A DNA stretch of 49,196 nt from Bradyrhizobium sp. (GTDB lineage Bacteria; Pseudomonadota; Alphaproteobacteria; Rhizobiales; Xanthobacteraceae), in the NCBI RefSeq assembly GCF_030646015.1, contig NZ_JAUSLT010000097.1:1-49196 (forward strand). Reading direction: 5' to 3'. How positions within the stretch are numbered: position 1 is the stretch's first letter; every line of letters starts with the position of its first letter. Below are positions 31,744 through 41,235 of the stretch, one piece after another. The position numbers were made by a program, and so were the translations under genes. A model generated the notes under the pieces. It saw only the letters and a list, made by a program, of their open reading frames with translations, had not been told where the DNA came from and did no database searches.

Positions 31744-34700
31744 ATGGCGTTGATAGCTGCCACTGGATTCTGGTCGCGAGGCCGCGCTTGCGCGCGGACG
31801 GCGCGGCTTTGCCGTGCGGGAATCGTTGGCGGCTGGTCATCGCTTGCGGCCGGGCTGGTCCTGATCGGCCTGACATCCAGTGCCTTCAGCCAGACCGAGC
31901 CGCCGGTCAGGGGCGAGGCGACGTTTTCGGCTTCGGGCGGTTACGCCCGGCTGGTTATCAAGCTCGCCGAGGATGTCGAATCCCAAGTGTCGACTGCCGG
32001 CAACATCCTTGTAATCCAATTCAAGCGTCCGGTTGACGTTCCGGTTCTAAAACTCTCCGACGCGGTGCCCGATTATGTCGGATCGGTGCGGCGCGACCCC
32101 GACGGTACGGCGGTCCGGCTGTCGCTGTCGCGCAAGGTGACGGTCAACACCATGACGGCGGGCGAGCGGATATTCGTCGACCTGCTGCCCGAGGGCTGGA
32201 GCGGTCAGCCGCCAGCACTTCCCGCCGAAGTGGTTCGCGAATTGTCCGAACGTGCCCGCGTCGCCGAGCGCGCCTTGCGTCAGCAGCGCGCCGCCGCGGC
32301 GGCCCAGAAGCGTCCGCCGATCAGGGTCCGCGCCTCGGTGCAGCCGACCTTCGTGCGCTTCGTATTCGAAATGCCCGATGGCATCAGCGTCTCCAGCGTG
32401 CTGAACGACCAGCGACTGTCGCTGTTGTTCAACGCCGCGCTCTCCTTCGACCTCGCGGACGCCAAGCTGGCGCTGCCGTCGAACATCGCTTCCATCGGCC
32501 AGAGGATCGAGCGCGAAGCCTCCCTGGTGGAGGTCGTGCTGATCGGCGATGTCGATGTCCGCTCCTTCCGCGAGGAGAAGAATTACATTATCGACGTCGC
32601 TTTCCAGCAGTCGGAAAAGCCGCCGGCGCTGCGCTCGCCAATGGCCGATGTCTCGCAGGCCCCGGCATCGGCCGCGTCGGCCGCAGCCGCCAAGTCTGCG
32701 GAGCCTCCAGCATTCCAGCGTTTCGGGGGGATTGTGCCGCTGACCTCGGAAACCTTCGCCCAGCAGGCCAACATCGAGATCAAGCCCGATCAGGCGGCGA
32801 AGGTCGCGCCCGCGTCCGAACCGCCGCCGGCAAAGGAGGCGCCCAAGGAAACGCCCAAGGAAACGTCCAAGCAGGCACCGGCCGCCGTGGTCGCAGCCCC
32901 GCCGAAATCAACGCCGGTCACGGCCACGCCGCCGCCGGAAGCCAGCGCCCCGAAGGTGGCCCAGGCGCCGCCAGCCAATATCTCGCCGCCAGTCAATGTC
33001 GCGCCGCCGGCCGTTGCCGCGCCGCCCGTCAATGTCAATCCGCCTGCCGTTGATGCGCCGCCGGCGATTCAGGCGCCGCCGGCGCCTCAGGGGTTGCCGC
33101 CAGCCATGCAGGCGCCGCCCGCCGTCCAGGCGATGCCGGTCGGCGCAGGCCCCGCAACGGTCACCGCCAGGCGGGACAGCGATGCCCTGCGCGTGACGTT
33201 CGCGTTTGCGGCGGCTACGCCCGCGGCGTTGTTTCGCCGCGCCGATACCGTGTGGCTGGTGTTCGATTCCCTGCAGCCGATCGATGTCGACCTGATCCGC
33301 AGGGGGGGCGGGGCGCTGATCGCGGATGTCAGCCGGTTGCCGCTGGACAACGGTCAGGCGGTCCGCATCCGTCTCAACCGCCCGCAAATGCCTTCGCTGA
33401 CCGGCGACGACAAGGGCGGCGCGCACTGGATGCTCACCTTCGCCGATACGATGCAGTCGCCGCAGCTGCCGCTGGTGGTGATCCGCAATATCACCGATCC
33501 CGCGCTCGCCAATGTCACCGTACCGCTGTCGAGGCCCGGCCTGCTGCACCGGTTCATCGATCCGGACGCCGGCGATACGCTGCTGGTGGTCACGGCGCCG
33601 CTGCCGGTTCGCGGCCTCATCAAGCAGCATGATTTTGTCGAGATGTCGCTGCTGGAATCGATCCACGGCGTCGCGGTGCATCCCACTTCCGAGGACGTCA
33701 TCGCCGAGGTCGCGTCCGACAGGGTCATCATCGGCCGTCCCGGCGGCCTGACGCTGTCATCGGCCGACGTCGCCTCCGAGCGCGCGACAATGGCGGTGCG
33801 ACCTATTTTCGACGTCACCGAGTGGCGGAAGAACCAGGCGGAAAACTTCATCGCGCGCCAGGATGAGCTGATCGCCGCGGCGGGGGCATTGGAGCCGGCT
33901 CAGCGCACCCAGGCCCGGATCAACCTCGCCCGCTTCCTGATGTCGCGCGGGATGTATTGGGAAGCCAAGGGCGCCGCCGATCTCGCGCTGGCCGACGCCA
34001 AGCCGGGGTCGGAGGACTCGATCGCCCTGATGGTGCGTGTGGTCGCCAACATCCTGATCGGCCGTCCCGAGCAGGCGCTGAAGGACCTCGCCAATCCCGT
34101 GATCGGAACCAATTACGATTCGCAGCTGTGGAAAGCGCTGGCCTATGCGCGCCAGGGCAAGTGGGCGGAAGCGCGGGAGAAATTCAAGAACGTCGAATTC
34201 GCCATCACCTCGCTGCCGATCGAGCTGCAGCGCATCGTGATTTCGGAAGCGATGCGCGCCTCGCTCGAGGTCAGGGATTTTTCCGGCGCCGCCAAGCGCG
34301 GCAGCGACATGCAGGTGGTCGGTGTTCCCAGGGAGATGAAAGCGGCGACGGCGGTGCTGTTCGGCCGGCTGGCCGAGGCGCTCGGCCACGACAAGGACGC
34401 GCAGAGCGAATACAAGGTCGCGATCGAATCTTCGGACCGCGCCGCGGCCGCCGAGGCCAAGCTGCTCGATATCATCCTGCGCCAGCGGCGCGACGAGACC
34501 AACCAGACCGACGCCCTGCGCGAACTGGAGACGCTTGCGGTGTTGTGGCGCGGCGACGCGATCGAGGTGCGGGCGCTGCAGATGATGGCGAAGATCTATA
34601 CCGATATCGGACGCTACGGCGAGTCGCTGGCGGCGGCGAAGGCCGCCACCAGGCTGCAGCCGAATTCGGAGATTTCGCGGGCCGGCCAGGATGCGTCGGC

Positions 34701-35595
34701 GGCGCTGTTCGCCCAGATCTATCTCAGTCCGAAGGGCGACGATCTTCGCCCGGTCGACGCGCTCGGGATGTTTTACGAATACAGCGAATTGACGCCGATC
34801 GGACGGCGCGGCGACGAGATGATCCGCCGGCTGGCGGACCGGCTGGTCGCGGTCGATCTGCTCGATCAGGCCAGCGAACTCCTGCAGTATCAGGTCGACA
34901 AACGGCTGGAGGGTGCGGCGCGCGCCCAGGTCGCGGCGCGTCTGGCCATGGTCTACCTCACCAGCCGCAAGCCGGACCGCGCGATATCGGCGCTCCGCAC
35001 CACCCGGATCGCGGATCTTTCCGGCGAACTGCGCACGCAGCGGCTGCTGCTGGAATCGCGCGCCCAGAGCGACGTCGGACGCCATGACCTCGCGCTCGAT
35101 ATCATCTCGAACATCAACGGCCGCGAGGCGATCCGGCTGCGTTCCGACATCTACTGGGCGTCGCGGCGCTGGCGCGAGTCCGCCGAGCAGATCGAACTGT
35201 ATTACGCCGACCGCTGGCGCGACTTCAAACCGCTCGACCCGGTGGAGAAGGGCGACGTGATCCGCGCGGTGGTCGGATACGCGCTGGCCGAGGACGCCAT
35301 CGGCCTGGCGCGCTTCCGCGAGAAATATGCGCCGCTGATGAGCGGCGAAGCCGACCGGGCCGCGTTCGAGACCGCCGGCAAGTCGACCGGCGCCAGCAGC
35401 GCCGAATTCGCCATGATCGCGAAAATGGCGGCCAGCGTCGACACGCTCGACGGCTTCCTGCGCGAAATGAAGATGCGCTTCCCCGACGCCAGCGCCAGGG
35501 CGCCGCTGCCGCCGGAAACCATGAAGGGGGAGCCGGTCCACACCGGCTCGCTGCCGGAGATCGTCGGCCTCAAGCGCATGGAAGCAAAGCGGTAG
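31744..35595 (+). CDS. Large secreted TPR protein in the flagellar cluster
   Basis: 1283 residues. N-terminal export signal (to about residue 50, GLVLIGLTSSAFSQ). Two beta-rich segments follow (about 55-155 and 195-280) whose pattern (YARLVIKLAEDVESQV, ILVIQFKRPVDV, ERIFVDLLPEGW) resembles AMIN domains that bind cell-wall material. A Pro/Ala linker (about 353-473) precedes a third beta segment, then an all-helical TPR-rich half (about 690-1283). Probably periplasmic or membrane-associated. Gene position after motE-like and a CtrA box suggest a motility role. AMIN similarity is by eye; no named family was recognised. Confidence 0.85.
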   Translation: MALIAATGFWSRGRACARTARLCRAGIVGGWSSLAAGLVLIGLTSSAFSQTEPPVRGEATFSASGGYARLVIKLAEDVESQVSTAGNILVIQFKRPVDVPVLKLSDAVPDYVGSVRRDPDGTAVRLSLSRKVTVNTMTAGERIFVDLLPEGWSGQPPALPAEVVRELSERARVAERALRQQRAAAAAQKRPPIRVRASVQPTFVRFVFEMPDGISVSSVLNDQRLSLLFNAALSFDLADAKLALPSNIASIGQRIEREASLVEVVLIGDVDVRSFREEKNYIIDVAFQQSEKPPALRSPMADVSQAPASAASAAAAKSAEPPAFQRFGGIVPLTSETFAQQANIEIKPDQAAKVAPASEPPPAKEAPKETPKETSKQAPAAVVAAPPKSTPVTATPPPEASAPKVAQAPPANISPPVNVAPPAVAAPPVNVNPPAVDAPPAIQAPPAPQGLPPAMQAPPAVQAMPVGAGPATVTARRDSDALRVTFAFAAATPAALFRRADTVWLVFDSLQPIDVDLIRRGGGALIADVSRLPLDNGQAVRIRLNRPQMPSLTGDDKGGAHWMLTFADTMQSPQLPLVVIRNITDPALANVTVPLSRPGLLHRFIDPDAGDTLLVVTAPLPVRGLIKQHDFVEMSLLESIHGVAVHPTSEDVIAEVASDRVIIGRPGGLTLSSADVASERATMAVRPIFDVTEWRKNQAENFIARQDELIAAAGALEPAQRTQARINLARFLMSRGMYWEAKGAADLALADAKPGSEDSIALMVRVVANILIGRPEQALKDLANPVIGTNYDSQLWKALAYARQGKWAEAREKFKNVEFAITSLPIELQRIVISEAMRASLEVRDFSGAAKRGSDMQVVGVPREMKAATAVLFGRLAEALGHDKDAQSEYKVAIESSDRAAAAEAKLLDIILRQRRDETNQTDALRELETLAVLWRGDAIEVRALQMMAKIYTDIGRYGESLAAAKAATRLQPNSEISRAGQDASAALFAQIYLSPKGDDLRPVDALGMFYEYSELTPIGRRGDEMIRRLADRLVAVDLLDQASELLQYQVDKRLEGAARAQVAARLAMVYLTSRKPDRAISALRTTRIADLSGELRTQRLLLESRAQSDVGRHDLALDIISNINGREAIRLRSDIYWASRRWRESAEQIELYYADRWRDFKPLDPVEKGDVIRAVVGYALAEDAIGLARFREKYAPLMSGEADRAAFETAGKSTGASSAEFAMIAKMAASVDTLDGFLREMKMRFPDASARAPLPPETMKGEPVHTGSLPEIVGLKRMEAKR

Positions 35596-35682
35596 AGCGT
35601 CGCGGCCCCCGTGGTCCCCTCGACAGCGGCGCGCCGAACCGGCAAGCTGCGGCAAACCAGGGCCCCGGAGCAAGCCGTCGCC

Positions 35683-35919
35683 ATGAACAAGCCCGTCAAG
35701 ACCGAAGCCGAGCTGATTGCGATGGCGCGAGCCGAGTTGAAGGTCCATGCCGACGGTCCGGATGGCATCGAAATCTCCGTGCTGCGCGACGGCGACAGCT
35801 GGGAATTCCGCGCCTCAGCCGACGATGCGACGATTGCAAAACCCGGCTATCCCGAAAGCGTCATGATGCTGGTCCAGATCGGCGACCACCTCAGCAAGCA
35901 GTATGATGTGAAGGGATAG
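35683..35919 (+). CDS. Small unknown protein
   Basis: 78 residues, ATG with CGGAG 12 nt upstream. No signal, membrane segment or cysteine. Sequence is acidic and compact: AELIAMARAELKVHADGP, then ISVLRDGDSWEFRASADD. Not recognised beyond being similar in style to small conserved rhizobial hypotheticals. Lies 87 nt after the TPR gene and may be a read-through cistron. Confidence 0.7.
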   Translation: MNKPVKTEAELIAMARAELKVHADGPDGIEISVLRDGDSWEFRASADDATIAKPGYPESVMMLVQIGDHLSKQYDVKG

Positions 35920-35962
35920 AAGCGGGCAGGGTACGCGGCCGGCGTCCGTAGCCTGCTGCCCG

Positions 35963-36394
35963 CTATCCCCCGTTGGTCCGGCCTGTCCGCCAGGTTTTCT
36001 GCAGGATCGAAAAAATGACGGCGGTCGACCAGCCGAACAACAGCACGCCGTTCATCGCGGTCATCGGCCCGATCAAGTGCCAGCGCTGCAGTGGAGTGAC
36101 GTCGCCGTAGCCGAGCGTCGTGTAGTTTACAAAGGCGAAATAGACCAGATCGGTGCCGGAAGGCGCGGCGTCGACCATTGCGTAACCCAGCGACCAGACG
36201 ATCACCTCGGCAATATGCGCGGCCATCAAGACCGATACGGTCGCGGTCATGACGGCGATCAGTTGAAGCGATTGATGCGACGTTGCGCGCCCGCTCGCGG
36301 CGCGCGCCGCCCGCAATACCGCTTCCATCACGACTGCATGGATCGCGATATTGCAAACACTGATGGCAATACTCACAAGAAGCTGGCGCAGCAT
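35963..36394 (-). CDS. Two-pass potassium channel
   Basis: 143 residues of the Ion_trans_2 type. Hydrophobic segments at about 5-27, 45-70 and 112-132 flank a pore loop with selectivity filter TTLGYGD (residues 92-98), the K+ channel signature. No cytosolic RCK or cyclic-nucleotide domain is fused. Follows the Ca2+/H+ exchanger gene by 14 nt on the same strand, so the two are likely one operon, which would couple K+ flux with cation exchange. The physiological role is inference. Confidence 0.88.
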   Translation of the reverse strand: MLRQLLVSIAISVCNIAIHAVVMEAVLRAARAASGRATSHQSLQLIAVMTATVSVLMAAHIAEVIVWSLGYAMVDAAPSGTDLVYFAFVNYTTLGYGDVTPLQRWHLIGPMTAMNGVLLFGWSTAVIFSILQKTWRTGRTNGG

Positions 36395-36408
36395 ATGAAT
36401 CGCTCCGG

Positions 36409-37623
36409 CTATGCGGAATATCCTGGCCTTCCGAACCCCGGCGCGGCGGCGTCAAGCGTCGCGAACTTGCTCATTTGCGATGCGCGGTGAGCAGGGGGTT
36501 CAGTTGTAGTTCGAGGCCCGGGTCCGTCACCCTGTTGCCTGGGCGGCAACAGGTAAAGCGTCATGGCGAAAATCAGGTACACCGTCAGAACGACCACGCC
36601 GACAAACCATGCCGAGCGCCCACTGTTGGTCACAAGCGAGGCGGTCATGGCAGCGATCAGCATCATCACCACCGCGCCTGGCCAGAACTGCAGGTTCATC
36701 GGCGCCGGGCCGATGACATAACTCAGCAGTACCAGCACGGGAGCGACGAAAAGTGCGATCTGGGATGCGCTTCCCAGCGCGATGCCCACGCTCAGGTCCA
36801 GTCGATTCTTCCGCGCGGCGGAAAACGCCGAAACCATCTCCGCGGCTCCGCCGACCAGCGCCACCACGATGAAACCGACGAACGCGGCTGTCATCCCGAA
36901 TGTCACCGCCGCCTCCTGCACCGATTCGACGAACACCTCGCTCACCAGCGCGACCAGCACGGTAACCCCGGCCAGCGTGGCCAGGGCCAGACCTAGCGGC
37001 CATGGCGCTTCGCCCGCTTCCGAATGTTCCGCGCTACCGAAGAATTCGCGATGGGTCTTGAGCGAGAACAGCAGGCCGAGGCCATAGACGACGATGAGCA
37101 GGACGGACAGGCAGATGCTCAAGGTTCCCATGAATTCCGACCCCGCCACGGAATCGGCTTGTGAGACCGCCGACGGGATCAGGATCGCGATAACGGCCAG
37201 AAACAGCAGGCCCGCCTGCAGGCGGGCGCTGGCCCGGTTGTATTCCTGCGCGTGGTGCCGGAGGCCGCCGAGGAAGAACGAAGCGCCCAACATGAACAGG
37301 GTGTTGGTGACGATCGCCCCGGCGATGGATGCCTTCACCAGGGTATGTTGCCCGGCGTGCAGCGCGGTGAGCGCGATGACTAGTTCGGTCAGGTTTCCAA
37401 GTGTGGCGTTGAGTAGGCCTCCGACCGTGTCGCCGGTCCTGGCCGCCACGGATTCGGTGGCGTGACTGAGCAACGCGGCCAGCGGGACGACAGCCAGGAC
37501 GGACAGCACGAAGTGCAGCGTGTGCGCCTCCGGCCGGAGCTTGTGAGCCACGAACAGCACCGGCACAAACGCCAGTAACCAGAGCAGGGGGGTGCGACGG
37601 ATCTCTCGCAGTAAAGGACTCAT
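36409..37623 (-). CDS. cax: Calcium/proton exchanger (CaCA family, Cax)
   Basis: 404 residues with about ten membrane helices and the two inverted alpha repeats of the CaCA superfamily: GGLLNATLGNLTELVIALTA and GGAAEMVSAFSAARKNRLDL followed by GIALGSASQIALF. The acidic residues of both repeats (E in NLTELV, E in GAAEMV) are kept. It exports Ca2+ in exchange for H+ at the inner membrane. The last ~45 residues are a hydrophilic, Pro-rich tail. First gene of a two-gene unit with the K+ channel. Confidence 0.92.
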   Translation of the reverse strand: MSPLLREIRRTPLLWLLAFVPVLFVAHKLRPEAHTLHFVLSVLAVVPLAALLSHATESVAARTGDTVGGLLNATLGNLTELVIALTALHAGQHTLVKASIAGAIVTNTLFMLGASFFLGGLRHHAQEYNRASARLQAGLLFLAVIAILIPSAVSQADSVAGSEFMGTLSICLSVLLIVVYGLGLLFSLKTHREFFGSAEHSEAGEAPWPLGLALATLAGVTVLVALVSEVFVESVQEAAVTFGMTAAFVGFIVVALVGGAAEMVSAFSAARKNRLDLSVGIALGSASQIALFVAPVLVLLSYVIGPAPMNLQFWPGAVVMMLIAAMTASLVTNSGRSAWFVGVVVLTVYLIFAMTLYLLPPRQQGDGPGPRTTTEPPAHRASQMSKFATLDAAAPGFGRPGYSA

Positions 37624-37831
37624 GACGCCCCCCTTAGCAGCGGATCATTCGCATTCCGTCGGCTTGACCGACGCCACGGCCATCGAGCGACAGGTGCGAA
37701 GACTGCGTTACCGAAGCTAAAAATTATCGCGAAGGTTGCCGCGGCGGCAACGGCTTTGTGCTTGTCCGAGGCGGGATTCGACGGTTCGTCCTGTCGTGAG
37801 GAGGCTGTCCACGGCCCCCGGGGCGTCGCTG

Positions 37832-38179
37832 TCATTTCTTGCCGATCTCTGCTGGTTGGCCCGCGCGCCGCCGCTCGGCGTGCTGTATCCTGACGCAACG
37901 CCGAAGCTGCGCGCGGGTGCTCATGACGGTTTGGCCGGCACGAATAAGCTCGGCGGCGTGGTCGGAAAGGGCCTTGCAGGCGGCAAGCTCCTCCGCGCTG
38001 ACACGGCTCGCCGCCGGGGCCGGCATGGCGGCCAGCGTGAGCAAGGCGCAAGCCGCCGCCAAACTTGCGATGCCATTGCGGGTCCGTCCCCGGTTCTCGC
38101 GCGCGAGGGCGGCGAGCGCGGTACCCCCTCTGATGACGGCTAATGTCATGCGGTCCTTCCGGCTCGGTTGAGCCTCCAT
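37832..38179 (-). CDS. Small putative secreted protein, unknown
   Basis: 115 residues from MEAQPSRKDR, chosen because GGAGG lies 8 nt upstream. A hydrophobic stretch (IASLAAACALLTLAAMPAPA, residues ~39-58) after a long basic N-region looks like a signal sequence or anchor. The mature part is helical with two cysteines (ELAACKALSDHAAELI, AQLRRCVRIQ) and a basic tail. No family recognised. Divergent from the adenylate cyclase gene. Confidence 0.55.
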   Translation of the reverse strand: MEAQPSRKDRMTLAVIRGGTALAALARENRGRTRNGIASLAAACALLTLAAMPAPAASRVSAEELAACKALSDHAAELIRAGQTVMSTRAQLRRCVRIQHAERRRAGQPAEIGKK

Positions 38180-38333
38180 GCTGACGTCCTCCACGATGAC
38201 CAAGAATGATCTATGTCAACGTCGCAATGACGAAGCGTGGGTCCGATTCTGCCGCGCCCAACCCGCGCATATCGCCGCTTCCGCATCTCGGATATATGCT
38301 TGGTCACCCGCGCATCAGAAGAGGCCGTCCGCC

Positions 38334-40064
38334 GTGATCAAATTTTCGATTCGAAACAAGATCATGGGGATCGCGGTGACGCTGATCGCGTTGATGGTGA
38401 TAACCGCGATCTGGACCGTGGTGCTGGTGATGCAGGTCGGGACCCGGATCGAGGAATTCACTTACAGCTACGTGCCCGCTTATGGCGATCTGGCGCGGGC
38501 CAATATCCGCTCGCTCGAGCAGGGCATCACGATACGCCGGATCATCATCGACAGATTGCAGTCGCCGAACGACGGCAGTCAGCAGACCGCGCTGCGCAAC
38601 AGCTATGACTCGCTTGGCGGGCAGGTCGAACTGGAAATCCTGGCCGCGCGCGCCTTGATCCAGGGGCTGATCGCGAAGGGTCCTGCGCCCGGCGAGGTAT
38701 CGACGCTCAGCCAGTTCGAGAGCCGTATCGATGCCATCAACGACGACACAAGGCGCCGTCTCGACGCCGAGATCAAGCGCCTGCTGGTGGCGCTTGACGG
38801 CGGCGACAGGAAGGCTCTCGCCGGGGAAATGGAGCGCGTCGATGAACTCCGCGACGAGCTCAACAGGAAGCTCGACGGCATTCGGTCGGACATGCTGGCG
38901 CTGCTGCGCCGGGACGCCAATTCGACGATTGGCAAGCAGCAGCAGGTGATGCTGATCTCCATCCTGTTGACGGTGCTGGCCGCCATCCTCGGTCTGGTGT
39001 TCGCCGCGCTCGTGAGCACCGGCGTCACCCGTCCGGTGCGGCGGCTGCTGGAGGGCGCAAGAGCCGTCGAGGCCGGCAATCTGCAGGGAACGATCGTCGC
39101 CACCTCGCGCGACGAAATCGGCCACCTGACCACCGCGTTCAACCAGATGGTCGAGCAGTTGCGGCTCAAGGAGCGGCTGCGCGAGACCTTTGGCAAATAT
39201 GTCGATCCGCGCGTCGTCGAAGGGTTGATCGCGGGGCCGGCGCTGGCGGCCGAGGGCGAGCGGCGCGTCATGACCGTGCTGTTCTGCGACGTCAGGGGAT
39301 TTTCCGGCACCAGCGAAGCCATGACCCCGCAAGGGCTGGTGAAGGTCATGAACCGCTATTTCTCGACGATGTCGGCGCCGATCCGCGCCCATCAGGGCGT
39401 GATCGACAAATATATCGGCGACGCCATCATGGCCTATTGGGGACCGCCCTTCGCCGCCGCCGACGATCAGGCGCGGCTGGCGAGCCTGGCGGCGCTGGAA
39501 ATGCTGCAGCTCGTGCCGCAGCTGCGGGCCGAATTGCCTGAACTGCTCGGGGTCCGCGCGCTGCCCAACGCGTTCGACATCCGCATAGGCATTGCGACCG
39601 GCGAGGTGCTGGTCGGCAGCATCGGTTCCGAGCTGATGATGAGCTACACCGTGATGGGCGATACCGTGAACCTGGCGTCGCGGCTGGAGAGCGCCAACAA
39701 GGAATATGGCGGCCGCATCCTGGTATCCGAGGCGACGATCGCTGCTACCTCCGACGCGATCGAAGCGCGCGAGATCGACCGGATCGTGACGCTCGGCCAG
39801 ACCCGGCCGCAGGCGGTGTTCGAGATCATGGGCGCGAAGGGAGAGTTGACGGCAGCGCAGCTGGAATTGCGCGCCAGCTATTCCGAAGGGCTTGCCGCCT
39901 ACCGGGCGCAGCGCTGGGACGAGGCGCGGCGGTCGTTTGAAGCGGCGCTAGTGGCGATGCCCGGCGACGGGCCGTCGATGACGTTCATCAAACGTATCGA
40001 GAAGATGGCCGCGGCGCCGCCCGGCGAGGGCTGGGACGGCGCGTGGCATCTGGAACGGAAGTAG
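38334..40064 (+). CDS. Membrane-bound class III adenylate cyclase with HAMP
   Basis: 576 residues from a GTG start with GAGG 9 nt upstream; an ATG 30 nt later is possible. TM1 (about 9-31), a periplasmic helical sensor region, TM2 (about 205-229), HAMP (about 230-282), then the cyclase domain (about 305-480). The catalytic set is complete: metal Asp D319 and D363 (FCDVRGFS, YIGDAIMA), adenine-selecting K359 and T439 region (YTVMGD), and transition-state N446/R450. The tail resembles a TPR helix pair. It makes cAMP in response to an unknown periplasmic signal. Confidence 0.92.
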   Translation: MIKFSIRNKIMGIAVTLIALMVITAIWTVVLVMQVGTRIEEFTYSYVPAYGDLARANIRSLEQGITIRRIIIDRLQSPNDGSQQTALRNSYDSLGGQVELEILAARALIQGLIAKGPAPGEVSTLSQFESRIDAINDDTRRRLDAEIKRLLVALDGGDRKALAGEMERVDELRDELNRKLDGIRSDMLALLRRDANSTIGKQQQVMLISILLTVLAAILGLVFAALVSTGVTRPVRRLLEGARAVEAGNLQGTIVATSRDEIGHLTTAFNQMVEQLRLKERLRETFGKYVDPRVVEGLIAGPALAAEGERRVMTVLFCDVRGFSGTSEAMTPQGLVKVMNRYFSTMSAPIRAHQGVIDKYIGDAIMAYWGPPFAAADDQARLASLAALEMLQLVPQLRAELPELLGVRALPNAFDIRIGIATGEVLVGSIGSELMMSYTVMGDTVNLASRLESANKEYGGRILVSEATIAATSDAIEAREIDRIVTLGQTRPQAVFEIMGAKGELTAAQLELRASYSEGLAAYRAQRWDEARRSFEAALVAMPGDGPSMTFIKRIEKMAAAPPGEGWDGAWHLERK

Positions 40065-40076
40065 CGTTGGCGGTGG

Positions 40077-41228
40077 CTAATCCCGCAGCCTTCGGCCCAG
40101 CGCCGCAACAAATCGGTCGGCATCGGCCTCGTCGTTGAAGACGTGGGGCGAGACGCGCATGCGGCCGAGCCGCGGCGCCACGTAGATGCCCTCGGTGGCA
40201 AGCCCCTCGACCAGCGCTTTTGCCGTTCCATCCTTGAAGCCGAGGCTCAAAATATGCGGCGCCCGCAAGTGACGCTGCGGGACGCCGACGCCGAGATCGC
40301 GCACGCCTTCCGCGATCCGCTCCGTCAGCATGGCGAGACGTTGCGCGATGCGCGCGGCGCCCCATTCGGCGATCATCTCCATGCCGATCGATGCCATTTC
40401 GAGCGAGATGAAATGATCGCGCTCGCCCATGTCAAATCGGCTGGCATCGCCGACATAGCTGGTGTCGGAGAAATAAACCGCGTTCTCGGCGCGCACATCG
40501 CGGCGGCCCGCCGGGGTCTGCTCCAGCGGCGTGCCGTCCTGATGACGCTTTGCGACGTAGAGAAAGGCGCGGCCATAGGGGCCGAGCAGCCATTTGTAGG
40601 TGGGAAAGATCACGAAATCAGGATCGAGTTGCCTGACGTCGAGCGGCAGCACGCCGGCGCTCTGCGTCGCGTCGATCAGGAAGAGGGCGCCTTGCCGGCG
40701 CAGCGCGGTCGCCACCTTGTCGAGGTCGATCAGGCCGCCGTCGGACCAGTGCACCGATGAGATCGAGGCGAGCGCAACCGGCGCCGCGCCCGGCCGTTCG
40801 ATGCAAGCAAGCACCGCCGAAGTCCAGTCGCCATCGTCGGGCTGGCGGATGGTCTCGACGGCAAAACCCTGCGCGTCCGCGCGCGTCTGCCATTCCAGCA
40901 CCGGCGAGGAGTGATCGTTTTCCAGCACGAGCACGCGCCCGCCGCGCGGAATCGTCAACAGCTTTGCCGCCGTCGCCACGCCGTAACTGATCGAGGGGAT
41001 CAGCGCGACGTCGGCGGGATCGGCGTTGATGAGCCGGGCGGCGGCGATGCGCGCGCGGTCGTGCTGGCGGCCGGCGAAACCGGCGTCGAGCGTCCAGGGT
41101 TTGCCCTTGCGGCCGACCGCTTCGCGGCCGGCTTCCAGGGTTTTCAGCGGCAAAGGACTGTAGGAAGCCGAATTCAGGTAGCAGATATCGCGCGGTATCT
41201 CAAAAAGTTCGCGTTGCGACGGGAGCAT
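40077..41228 (-). CDS. Class V PLP-dependent aminotransferase
   Basis: 383 residues, fold-type I, class V. Visible are the PLP aspartate context FLIDATQSAGVLPLDVRQ and the Schiff-base lysine K212 (FPTYKWLLGPYG). Relatives include cysteine desulfurase-like and isopenicillin-N-epimerase-like enzymes; the substrate cannot be read. The gene starts 7 nt after the VOC gene stop, so the two are translationally linked and may act in one catabolic step. Not NifS/IscS: no catalytic cysteine loop is evident. Confidence 0.9.
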   Translation of the reverse strand: MLPSQRELFEIPRDICYLNSASYSPLPLKTLEAGREAVGRKGKPWTLDAGFAGRQHDRARIAAARLINADPADVALIPSISYGVATAAKLLTIPRGGRVLVLENDHSSPVLEWQTRADAQGFAVETIRQPDDGDWTSAVLACIERPGAAPVALASISSVHWSDGGLIDLDKVATALRRQGALFLIDATQSAGVLPLDVRQLDPDFVIFPTYKWLLGPYGRAFLYVAKRHQDGTPLEQTPAGRRDVRAENAVYFSDTSYVGDASRFDMGERDHFISLEMASIGMEMIAEWGAARIAQRLAMLTERIAEGVRDLGVGVPQRHLRAPHILSLGFKDGTAKALVEGLATEGIYVAPRLGRMRVSPHVFNDEADADRFVAALGRRLRD

Positions 41229-41235
41229 TGTTGTT

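Noticed and set aside
32800..33160. Possible DNA repeat in the TPR gene
   Set aside because: It is a Pro/Ala protein linker with codon-level monotony, not a true tandem DNA repeat.
33757..35748. 663-codon minus-strand frame opposite the TPR gene
   Set aside because: Arg/Gly-rich antisense shadow without motifs.
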